This document shows, one piece after another, positions 1-10,319 of a stretch of 64,000 nt of DNA (positions within the stretch are counted from its first letter, which is position 1; every line of letters starts with the position of its first letter). The notes under the pieces were generated by a model. The model made no database searches and had not been told where the DNA came from. It was given only the letters and a program-made list of their open reading frames with translations. Made by a program: the position numbers and the translations under genes. This stretch comes from Rhynchonema sp. JSB1_4 (Eukaryota > Nematoda > Chromadorea > Monhysterida > Xyalidae): assembly GCA_030248065.1 (NCBI GenBank), contig JASAMV010007829.1, positions 54,015 to 118,014 on the forward strand, given 5' to 3'.

Positions 1-646
1 TGTGAACTGCGAATTGAAATGCACTTGTGCGGCATTATTCTGTCAGTCATTGTTTCAAAAATTTCATGCGTATCTCGTTTGGCGGGACAACTCACCGCCA
101 CAACATTTCGTCTTGCAAGCTTTTGTGAGACATCCATGGAGCTCAGTAACACTGAATCAGTTCCGCAATGATAAAAGATCGAGGCCCGCTTTGTGTGATC
201 AAACAATTTTGTCGGTGTCGCCGCCGCCACCCACAGTATTTATTGTCCGTCGACTGTTATGCCTGGTACATAGTAGGATTTATAGGTTCCTAAGAGCTGG
301 AACACGCGGGACGGCAGAACAAGCATGGCTATGAAACTCTAACCTCTAAAACGATGATTTTCTGTCTGTTTTGCTACCAGTGTTAGATGACCCAATTTGA
401 AAACCGCTCGCTGGAATTGTATACATATTTCTACAACTCAGCATTGGCGCCGATTGTCGCCGCCGCCGCTATGTACGTCACGCCACTGTGCGTGCAGACC
501 TTTACAATACCAACCAACTGATTCGGAATCGCTCCATCGGCTTTGCTGCTCATCAAACAAGACTGTAAATGCCACTCAAAGCAATTTCAAAATTCCAGAT
601 GTTCACATGCTTTGCCTCCATGTCGCTTATTTCGTCGTGGAGCCGT
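1..646. other. Unassigned left-edge sequence
   Basis: No recognisable gene. A 110-codon open frame runs through 2-334 but it is Cys/Arg-rich, has no domain I recognise and no convincing splice context, so I treat it as chance. The stretch ends at the target site of the hAT-like element at 655. Confidence 0.4.
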
Positions 647-654
647 GTCTATGC

Positions 655-1156
655 CAGGGTTGGGCAAAAAAAAACGACGGCGCTTTTTCTTAAAAAACGA
701 CGTTTTTTTCAAAAAAACGCCTGGGTCGTTTTTCGTTTTTTTAAACCCTGAATTTCCTTGATTTTCCCTGATTTTTCAGGGAAAGTACCCTGATTATTAA
801 GGAAAATCAATTTTTTTCAAAAAATTTTCGACCAATTTTTACTTTGTCGAGATACGTCGATATACGGATACGGAGTTTAACTTTCAGTGATGATCACGGC
901 CAAAGTTGGTCCCATGATGCGGGTCTGATATGGGATCTTAACAACTCGCTAGAAAAGGGTTGAAACCCGTTTATTTTGCCTCAGAACACATAGAATTACT
1001 TCATTTAATCACGTTTTCTTCCCAACATGAGCGTTTTCCAATTTTCTTGGGGGCATATTTTGGTCATCTGGGCGTTTTTAAAAAACGTTTTTTTTAAAAA
1101 AACGTTTTTTTAAAGAAAACAATTTTTTGAAAAAAAACGTTTTTTGCCCAACCCTG
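655..1156. mobile_element. hAT-type MITE with 8-bp target duplication
   Basis: The element starts CAGGGTTGGGC and ends with the inverse GCCCAACCCTG. It is flanked on both sides by the same 8 bases, GTCTATGC (647-654 and 1157-1164), the duplication length of hAT transposases. Inside are A/T-rich palindromic runs built of AAAAAACG/CGTTTTTT units and no open frame for a transposase, so it is non-autonomous. Ends and duplication are seen directly; the hAT assignment rests on the 8-bp duplication and the CAG start. A related, more decayed copy lies at 36345-37387. Confidence 0.88.
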
Positions 1157-1164
1157 GTCTATGC

Positions 1165-1704
1165 TGACCATCCACCACAATCCAGCTCGCTTTCTGGATT
1201 TCTCAAATAGGTCCGTACCATAATGTGTTGTGTCTGTAGCTTCGTGCTCTCGCAAACAAAAAAAAAGCAGACATGAAATTCTGGGAGACAATGTGCTTGA
1301 CAGAACGATGCGATACAGTTGCAGATGCACGGTCCTTCAGCTTCAGTTGGTTTCTGTTTATTTGTTCTCACTCTCAAGACACGTATTTATATAACAAAAC
1401 AACGTCACGACACAAATGTACAGGGTCACCAACAAAAATGTGGAAATCCTTTTTTGATGAGCCTGGAGTTAGGCCGCAGGGGAACCGTGCGGAGAGACGT
1501 GTTGCACCTCGATCGGCAGCAATTTACTTCATTATGCTCAAACGTGATACGTTACTTAGTTTTGACAAATGTGCTCCGCTACGTTAAAAGAACAACAACT
1601 GAAGGCCAGAAACAGGAATACCGAAAAGAACACCTGAAAACAAAGACACAAAAACACACAAAGTGTGACACATAACTAAACATTCAGCTTTGAAACAACG
1701 ATTG
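1165..1704. other. Unassigned sequence between repeats
   Basis: I see no exon with supporting splice sites or domain. Overlapping open frames of 104 and 118 codons in two plus frames (1273-1675) lack recognisable motifs. Confidence 0.35.
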
Positions 1705-3640
1705 TATGTCAAAACTTCATGTGGGAAAATACTTCATGTTGGTATAAAACTTCATCTGTGTCAACAGTTCATGTCTAAAAACCTCATGTGAGACAACACT
1801 TCATGTCCATAGTTAAGGGGAACCGAGCGGTTTCTGCCTTCCCGCTCACTTGTGCCTAACGCTGCAACAACCAAATGTGGTACATGGCTGTGTCTAGTAC
1901 GTGGGTACACTTATCCAACACCAAATCAATTGGAAGATGCAGCTATCGTGATATTTGGTGTGAAGTGCACAGTGTCACTTCATGTAACCCTATACCCTGC
2001 GTTCATGAATGTCATTTGATGCACACACTTTGCGGTTTCGAGTGGTACGCGAGTTAGGTGCATTTGATGATGGTGAAAGTATATATCAATCGAATTCCGT
2101 GGTCAAGCTGCATGTCGTGGTGTGCGTGAAAATATTGAAATGTAGAACACGAAGCTGTAAGGATCCAAAAACCAATGGAGCGCATGAGTGTGACTGCTAC
2201 CGTACTATGTACTATGTATACATACATACAGTATGTATGTACAAGTTGCAGTTCATCATAATACACCAGCACTAATTTCAATGAAGGCATGTTCAGCAAT
2301 AATGTACCATATGTTGTGCAATAGGTATCACAGAAACCATGGAATGCTGATACCTGGCCGCAAATATCACGCTTTTGGCTGCTGTGAGAAGCACAAGTTG
2401 AGCAGACCGTCATATACGCTTCAGTCAGACCCCGTGATAAGGGACCAAGAAAAAGCAAATTTCGACTGAAATACACAACTACTACGTCTCATTTCTATCC
2501 CACCTCCACCTGTACATTGTAAAAGAAGTGAAATTTCGTGGCGTCAGCCGTTTTTTATAGCGAAAGTTTCTCCTTGATGTGACACATTTGCCGGGCAGGA
2601 CCATGTTTTATCGGCATGGGAGACTGATTTAGATTTAGATAAGGTCTCATGTTTAGATCTGTATAATTTTAGAAGGTTAAATGAGTTTGTCACAACATGC
2701 AGTTCATGAAGCAAACAGCCGCGCGACCCTAAAAAGTGGTGAACCTGATATTCATACAGCTCTTCATTCTCTTTGTTGTGCGCAAACATGCATGTCCGGG
2801 CAACGGCAGAGCCCACATCATAAGATCTCTTGCATGCACATGCAATGTCACCAACAGGTACCGGCTGTGAGTTTGGCTGGGGAACTTTTCATCGATTTGC
2901 CACCGATAGGCGTGATAACAGATGTTGCTATAAACCTATACTTATGTGTGCATGTACTGTACATACATACATTCTTATTCTGTCTGTTTTTATTTGTTCT
3001 TCATTCTGAGTCACACTAGGTTCACACTGACGATGACACTCTGACAATACCGTACGAAGGATGATTCTGTTATCATGCTCATTAGTGCACAATGGCATGC
3101 AAACTGTAGCCAACCCAAACTACATACAGTAAGTGTTAACAATACAACAATAACAAAAGCAATATCGTATCATAAAACCAGCTCGTATGTGTTTTTGCGG
3201 TTGGCCTTCTGGTGCATCCGCACTGACGATTATCTGGTGCATCGTCCTTCTGTGAAACAGGTAAAAACGGGCCACAGGAAACCCGCAGCATTATTACACG
3301 CGGGTTGACCGGATTATTTCGGAAAAAATAAGCATGAGCAGCTGCGTACACGCAGCAAAACTGAAGTCACATGACCCTGAAGATTGAATAACTGCCGGGC
3401 ACGAGTTTTACCAGTGTCCAGTACAATATACAGTTGCCTGTTTACACGTTGCCCTTGGTTACAGTTGCACTCCACACGCGCAGACATGAAGTGTTCTGCT
3501 TGGGTACGGTAGCAGAGGTGAGACAACACTTCATGGCATAAACTGTTGTCTCACATGAAGTATTTCAGACTTCACATGAAGTGTTGACTCGCATGAACTT
3601 TCTTCTCACATGAAGTATTGACACGGAATGAAGTGTTGTC
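1705..3640. mobile_element. Fold-back-like element with arrays of ACTTCATGTG at both ends
   Basis: At 1705-1813 about six degenerate copies of ACTTCATGTG stand in tandem; at 3521-3640 about five copies of the inverse (CACATGAAGT) and one direct copy occur. Inverted arrays of short subterminal motifs around a 1.7-kb non-coding core are typical of fold-back or subterminal-repeat MITEs. I could not fix outer ends or a target duplication, so the borders are approximate. No transposase frame is visible inside. Confidence 0.5.
3210..3262 (-). repeat. Dispersed repeat copy, core CATCAGTGCGAATGCACC
   Basis: Inverse-strand copy of a short family found at seven or more places in the window. Reading minus, it runs through CTTCTGTGAAA (inverse), the G(A)TGCACCAGATAATC block and a GTCAGTGCGGATGCACC core. 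Confidence 0.55.
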
Positions 3641-3911
3641 CTCGGACCGAAACAATGGTGCAAGAATGATTTTGCAACTTTTTAATTTCTGATAACCTGA
3701 TAAAAAAAAGTGTCGTTTGCAACAGTAACATGTTTATGAAGCAATCTTGCAGTATGTTTGAGTACGATATCCAAACGCAAAACAGACATTCATAGTATAA
3801 TTGGAAATATGGCTGTTGTTGGTTGCATATAAACATCAGACAGACACACACGGTGTAAATGTAACGGAGATTAACGGTGCACTTGTTGCTCACGGTTTGT
3901 CTAATAATAAC

Positions 3912-4220
3912 CAGTGTTCGAACGGGATTCATTTTTAATCCCGGGATCGGGATTGGGATCAAGAAAGTGTCGGGATCGGGATCCCGGTTTTCAAAACCCG
4001 GGATCCCGGGATCGGGATCGGGATTGACCAGATAGTCCAAAAGCAATAGTTTTTATCATTTTATGCGTAAGATGCATTTTGCATGGCCGCGCCCTTACAA
4101 CAGCTTGGCGAATTATGATTGCATAATTTTTTTACTTTTTTGTTCTCAAAACTTAATCCCGATCCCGGTACTTTTTTGGGCGGGATCCGGGATCGGGATC
4201 GGGATCCCGTTCGAACACTG
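3912..4220. mobile_element. hAT-type MITE, perfect 17-bp inverted ends, 8-bp target duplication
   Basis: Ends are CAGTGTTCGAACGGGAT and its exact inverse. Both flanks carry ATAATAAC (3904-3911 and 4221-4228), an 8-bp duplication. The 309-bp body is largely repeats of GGGATC/GATCCC, so the whole element folds into a long hairpin. It lies 46 bp downstream of the Smr-gene stop codon and may supply part of that 3' UTR. Confidence 0.92.
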
Positions 4221-4265
4221 ATAATAACCATTTGGTAATAATGTCCGATGGCAGTAGTACAATTG

Positions 4266-7200
4266 TCAAATAAAGTAGGCCCTGAACACGCCATGCTCCT
4301 CGCAGAATTCCCATCGATCGATTTCATTATCTCCTTCCAAATCAGCCAGCATTTCTTTAATCGCCGTTGGGAGTTTCGGACCTTGACGAGAATGCTTACC
4401 AGTGCCAACGATCAAGTAGACGCAGTCGTACTCATCACCGCTCCGGTCACGCACGTGACGCACACGTTTGCGCGCTTTGGTGATTGCTTCCTGAAGAAAT
4501 TATATTCATATTATGGTGTGCCAGCGTGGTTGTGGAACGTGAGAGGGCTTCACAAATGTTTGTTTCCCAATTTTGGTTCAATGCAACATCAAACTAGCCG
4601 ACATTGCGCACAAGTGTACATGCATAAAAGCTTAGTGCGCCGAAGTGGATTGGATAGTATGATTTGCATTGGATCATTAGTACCAAAAGTTCTACCTAAC
4701 GGGGGATGTGCCTGTACAAACCTACTGGAATTTTTCAGCTAATACATATGTAAGTGGAGATTGGTGGGCAATGGGCCCTCAAGCAAAGAAAAGCAATTCA
4801 ATTTGAGCACTCGGATGATTTAAACGATTCCGAGCCCTTAACTGGAAATTTGGGCGTTTTCAACCTGGTTATGTAGTTCGGGGGAGTGGGCTTTTTTGAT
4901 GAGCTTTTTGACATTCTTCGACCATATTTGAACGTAATGTATACGCATTCTTCTCCAAACATGCTAACACAACGAAAAACGTCCCAAAGGCACGATATTT
5001 TGGTCTATAAAACTGATTTGAACTATGTACTTAGGCAAGTCTGCCACCGGCGGTTAAAAAGTTGATGTTTCGGACTGGTCCAGAATAAAATAAATTCAAT
5101 TAGATCCCTCGTGGGCTTCAAGTGAAAACTTTTCCACGTAGAGCCCCTGATGGCTCTATTTGGGAGGGGGACTATAAATGGAAAACTCCGAGGTATCTGC
5201 TTTAGGCCGCTTTCACAATCAAACCGTTTTTCCGTTAAACCGTTTTTCCGTTCAACGGTTTTGGCTTTCACAATCACACGTCACCGTTTTTCCGTTAAAC
5301 CGTTAAACCGTTTTTCCGGTAAACCGTTTTTCCGGTGAACGGGCGTTGCTTTCACAATCAAACCGTTTTTCCGTTAAACCGTTTTTAGCTAATTGCTTTT
5401 CCGTTAAACCGTTGCGCAAAAAACGGTTTATCGGGAAAAGTCAATTAGAACCCGGTTCTAATTTTTTGACCGTTTTAGCTCATTTGCGCTTGCGTTTGCT
5501 TCCAAAACTCACCCAAAAGCATGTGTGCACTAACAATACTCATCTTTCATTGGTTTTCGAATGTGACAAAGCTGTATGCGTAGTCCGTTTCGATCATGTT
5601 TGCTTGTATTTGCAGATACAACACCAAAAGCCAAAATTTATATGTACAGTTCTGTTTTTCTTTACTGTGTTTACAAACACTGACCGAACAATAATGAAAT
5701 CAGACGCGCACCTCAAATTCAGATGGGTTTGGTGCTTACGATTTTTGTTTGTGTTTCGTTGCGTTAAAGTTTCGAACGCCAGGCGGTACATTGATGTTTT
5801 GTCCTTTTATTTTATGTCGATGATTTAGTTGAATAGCTATGATGAAAAGAGGAACAAACGATTTGGATTGAACATAAGAGCTGGAGAAAACTTTTGCAGT
5901 TGAAAACTTGGTTTAAGTTGGTTAGCTCTTATGTTCATACTAGGAATTTCTGTTTGTTCTTTTCTGACTCTTATGGTCATATTAGGATGCTTTCCTTCTC
6001 GATCCCTGCGTTCATTAACAGCTGTGTTTGGCTGCGCACGTTAATCTTGAGAACTCGTGTTTGATACAATATGCTGCATGTAACCCATGCTCAATTCAAC
6101 CCATGTTTGTTTTCTGTCAAAGCTCTGTGTTCGTTGACGGGTCCCAACCCAAGCTGTTATGTTCCATATTAAATGTTTCGAATATAGAAAATGGTCCAAT
6201 GTTATAATGTCACGTAGTACTGCGTATGAAAAAACGATGAAAAACGTGACTACTTCCGGGCGTCATGCACTTTATTTCTAGTTGAACATATTCCAAACAA
6301 TATTACCGTTATCAAACAAGGGACAACAACGTCAGTCCTGAAAAATGCAAGACAACGGTTTAACGGAAAACCGGAAAACGGTTGATTGTGAAAGCACCAT
6401 TTCAGACAACCCACCGGAAAAACGGTATAATAGTCAACGGTTTAACGGAAAAACGGTTTGATTGTGAAAGCAACCACCGGTTCACCGGAAAAACGGTTTA
6501 CCGGAAAACGGTTTAACGGAAAAACGGTTTAACGGTTTAACGGAAAAACGGTTGATTGTGAAAGCGGCCTTACTTTAAAAAAACGCAACAAAATCTGACA
6601 CTTGCAAGGGCGGATCCAGGGGACACAAGGGCCATGGCCCCCTTTCTTTGGTCCACTTGGCCCCTGAAGGGGATGCCTGTATAAGAAATGTACATCGTCG
6701 CCTTGTCTTCTCGTTGCTGAATAAGTCCAAAAATTGTGCGCGCGTCAGATACACCCATTTTCAATGAAATTTGGCTTTCGCAATAGTAAAAAGGGTCAAA
6801 ATTTCGCGCGCTTCGCGCGCATTGTCACATTTTGTATTTTGGTGTGAAAAGCGCGAAATTTTAAACAAGTACTGGATAAAAATGACTTTTTTGTATTTGC
6901 CCCTCCCTTGGCCAAAGGCTGGATCCGCCACTGGACACTTGTACGCACGTCGACCAGCAAGTGATGCAAATCGATCTCGTTCACCGGTCGCCCGGCGTTG
7001 TTTCGTTCGAAGTACAGTTTGGCCGCTTCTCCGTCCGCCTTCAACGCGGGCACTCGGTATTTCCGGTGAGCCACCTTCATCAGACGATAACCCTTCTCGC
7101 GGTTGCCTTCGTCAAATGCCACCTAAACACCAGTTTCTGGTAAAAGGACTTTATTCTACACCACCCACCTAACGCAAATACAACGCATTGCGAATTGAGA

Positions 7201-7397
7201 CTTGTTTCCACACAATATTGCATTCGTAGTCTTGCCTCTAAAAAATTGCGCGTCTTGCGGCGCACCTGTGCTCCAGCGCGTGTCTTGTTTCGCCGGCCCT
7301 TCAATTTACGCGCTGACTTTCTGAGCTGATCCGCTTCCGGGAAATGTTCGGGCCGTTTGTTCCTCCAGCTGACCATATCACCACATAAGCAATCCAT
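4266..7397 (-). CDS. DUF1771-Smr domain protein, 3 exons, 176 aa
   Basis: Coding exons (minus) are 7397-7266, 7122-6949 and 4490-4266. All junctions are phase 0 with GT-AG ends, and the total is 531 nt with TGA. Residues 20-90 match DUF1771: a basic helix (ADQLRKSARKLKGRRNKTR), then AFDEGNREKGYRLMKVAHR and a KLYFERNN stretch. Residues 92-176 are an Smr domain with IDLHHLLVDEA, then LIVGTGKHSRQGPKLP (the GxG/HS motif). Smr domains bind or cleave RNA; DUF1771-Smr pairs occur in N4BP2/Cue2/NONU-1-type proteins linked to no-go mRNA decay, but this one has no ubiquitin-binding CUE or kinase part. The usual DLHG is DLHH here. The start is the ATG at 7397, an N-terminal MDCLCGD; an upstream exon cannot be excluded. 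The 2.46-kb second intron consists mostly of two MITEs. Confidence 0.87.
5205..6569. mobile_element. PIF/Harbinger-like MITE with multiple subterminal repeats
   Basis: Ends are GGCCGCTTTCACAATC and its inverse, flanked by TTA on both sides (5202-5204, 6570-6572), the 3-bp duplication of PIF/Harbinger elements. Each flank carries three tandem copies of a module starting GCTTTCACAATC and running into AACCGTTTTTCCG repeats (left 5208, 5263, 5348; right ending near 6392, 6472 and 6566). The 0.8-kb core (5460-6350) has no transposase; a 160-codon frame across the left repeats is a by-product. It sits in intron 2 of the Smr gene. Confidence 0.82.
6605..6933. mobile_element. hAT-type MITE beside the Smr exon 2 donor
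   Basis: Ends are CAAGGGCGGATCCAG and CTGGATCCGCCACTG (near-perfect inverse). Both flanks carry GACACTTG (6597-6604 and 6934-6941), an 8-bp duplication. The right duplication ends seven bases from the exon 2 border at 6949, that is, within positions +8 to +15 of the intron. Confidence 0.9.
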
Positions 7398-8561
7398 CGT
7401 ACCGTCCCGTTCCTAATCGCCGGCTCTCGTGAACACGCGAACTCCAGAAATTTGTTTGTGGTCTAAAATCATTCGCATGAACGGGTCACAATGCACGTTT
7501 TGGCAGAACTTCATTATATTTATTACACTTTATGAAAGGCACAGTGTCGTTGGGTATCCGCCTTGTCACGCTACACAAACGACATGACTTGTCGCACTGG
7601 GTTTCTTCGAAGGCTAATGCATGCCACCAAAACGAATCCATACAACAACACTTAAAAATGTTAAGAACATATCTTATTCTGATATGCCGCAGGTTGAAAA
7701 ATCATCTTGGTAATTTTTCTGAAATAAGAGCCAGTGAAAAGCCACGAATGAACGCACCAGTAACTTAGATGAGCAAACAAATAAGGATAAAAGATTTCGC
7801 AATGACTACCCAGTCGATAAAATTGTAGTATAAGTATTAATGAGTACCAATCCAAAACAAGGGTCCAAAGTCACGATACAAAGTGCAGTAGCTGTTTTTT
7901 GGGCCTGATGTCATCAACACGAAGCTTTGTCAAGGCTCGGTGTCCTGTTGTGGCAACTAACGAGGCGTGGCGTTATTGGGAGCTTCCCCGTTGCCATGCC
8001 CAACGTGATGGCCGTTAGGCACATGCAGTAGGTTAGGTGCGTTGTAATAGCAGGCAACGATGCAAACGCGGTAAATCGATTCAAGGGCTGCAGAATCGGC
8101 ATCTCTTTGCTTGATTTTCGGTTATTCATTAATAGTGGTCGCAAAAAGCATGAGATGACAAATGGGCTCTGCCTGTTCATGACTCACTGGGAGACGCGAC
8201 TAAATTGACGTCATCATTGCAGCAATCTGTGGTGCAAAAAAATCGTTCAAAACGTGGACTCGACTGCGCAATGACCGTGCAGCACAGAAACATGCCACCA
8301 GTCAGGTATGTGGTGCCACTGGACAGCATATTTTGGGATTAATTTATTTTAGGCATTGTATTTGAATATACAGTGTTGCACATACCAGTAAACACAACCT
8401 TTGTAAATTTAGTTAGTCAAACCCGCCATGGCACAATATCATTACGAAAGTTGATTATATCACACACCGCAATACGACTCGCTCACAATAAAAATGAGAC
8501 AGATCTCGTGAAAACAAAATAAATCTTGAATCCTAGCCAGTTTTTGAATGTTTCTACCTGA
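7398..8561. other. Intergenic: Smr-gene upstream region and ABCA 3' flank
   Basis: No exon recognised. It should hold the promoter of the minus-strand Smr gene and the 3' UTR of the minus-strand ABCA gene. A minus-strand AATAAA hexamer at 8348-8343, 214 nt after the ABCA stop, is a candidate poly(A) signal. Open frames here are short and motif-free. Confidence 0.4.
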
Positions 8562-10319
8562 TCACTGCTGATCATGCACCATGCCAACAAACACATGCTC
8601 TAGCGTTGTCTGCGAGACGCTGAACTCTTTCACAGCATATGTTTCCACAATCTGACCAATAACTTCGAAAAGTGCCGACAGTCTCAGGTCTACATCCACA
8701 GGTACGGTAGCCTCCAAGTAGCCAATGTGCTGCTCGCATAGTTGGACGGTGGGAAAGGCGGAGCCGAGCTCGGACATGATTGGCTGAATTGATGTGTCGT
8801 CCGACAGATGCAACTTGATGTTGTAGTTGTTGCCGAACTTATCTTTCAGATACTGCACTCCACCTGTAAGTATGGAAGTGGACGGCACTATGCTATTATC
8901 GCATCGGATCACCGAAAAAAACCTATTTACAGCGACAATGCACAATTTTGTAGATCAGATATTTCACTGTGGAAGTTAGCAGTGGGGTACTATTTAGCGT
9001 CAAATTGGAGACTAAACTGTGTTAGTTACGCACGTCCCTGCGTGCAAAATTTTAACGGACGGATAGCCTACAATGCTCGGCTCGCATGAAACCGATGGGC
9101 ATGATAACAAGAATGGTGGACGTTTGTTGTCAGTGATTTCAGGCACAGGGGACGTCTTGCGAAAGCGTTCTAACCAATAATGTACACAACCCCAAACACA
9201 GTTGATGTTTCACCAACCTAAGCATCTGAACGTGCCATTGACCATGATGGCCAAACGATTACAAAGTGCTTCGCATTCTTCCATGCTGTGCGAGGTGATC
9301 ACTGCTGCACTACCGTATGCCACGGCCTTTTGTAGCACTTTCCACGTTGCGGCACGTGCACGTGGGTCCATGCCTGGGTTATGGTAGAATGGATTACTGT
9401 AGGTTGGGTTACTGTGTGTTGGGTTACGGTATATCGAGCAGGTGTATGGCAGGTCACCGTATACTCACCAGTGGTCATTTCATCCAGAAATAACACAGCG
9501 GGCAAATTGAGCATTGAAATGGCAAAATTGAGCTTGCGTTTGTTGCCACCCGATAGTTGGTGGCTTTGTTTCTTTCTGAAACATGATCGAATTTGTTTGC
9601 ATACAGATTGCAAATCTATACTACTAAAACAGGAAGGCGTATGTATGTATGTGTGTATGTATGTATGTATGTTCTGTCTGTGGCCCCCTCCCTCGGAAGG
9701 GCGGACGGGTCAATTTTCACGGGTAGCTTTGGGTATGCTAACGGGTCTTCGGGGGGGGGGGGCACGGGCGCGGCGCTGTAGCCGGGCCGTAGGCACGGGT
9801 CCCGTCTTATGTCTGTCTGTGGCCCCCTCCCTCGGAAGGGCGGACGGGTCAATTTTCACGGGTAGCTTTGGGTATGCTAACGAGTCTTCGGGGGGGGGGG
9901 CACGGGCGCGGCGCTGTAGCCGGGCCGTAGGCACGGGTCCCGTCTAGTTCTTAAATAAAAACCCGACCTGTGCGGGCCAAGCCCAATCTCCTCGATCAAA
10001 ATACTGCATTGTTTATCGCACGTCTCGCGGTCCAGCGCACGCACCATACCGAAGAATTTGAGGTGCTCTTCGGGCGTCAGGCTTTCAAACAGGACATCAG
10101 TCTAGAATTATGAAACGCCTATGTAGGTATTTGAAGGCCAGAGCCATTTCTCTTAATTACGCAAGCCTGAATCAACCTGTGGACAATAGGACATGTGCCT
10201 GGCGACTGCTGCCTGATTGGTGAATATACTGTGTCCCATCACTCTCGCATCACCGTGTGTTGCGTGCTCGTAACCGGTCAACATTTTGAATGTTGTTGAT
10301 TTGCCTGCCCCATTCACAC
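8562..10319 (-). other. ABCA exons 26-30: nucleotide-binding domain 2 and C-terminus
   Basis: Exons: 10319-10177, 10101-9968, 9575-9469, 9373-9218, 8863-8562 (residues about 1593-1873). [15 protein letters not shown] is Walker A, MSYCPQTD the Q-loop, LSGGNKRKL the signature. Walker B reads [12 protein letters not shown], a Pro-to-Met change next to the catalytic Glu. The C-terminus ends [14 protein letters not shown], the second regulatory-domain motif, then VHDQQ. Confidence 0.93.

Noticed and set aside
2054..2476. 140-codon minus frame
   Set aside because: Lies inside the fold-back-like element and shows no transposase or other motif.
5346..5828. 160-codon plus frame inside the Harbinger-like element
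   Set aside because: Starts in the AACCGTTTTTCCG repeats, and no DDE or Myb-like motif follows.
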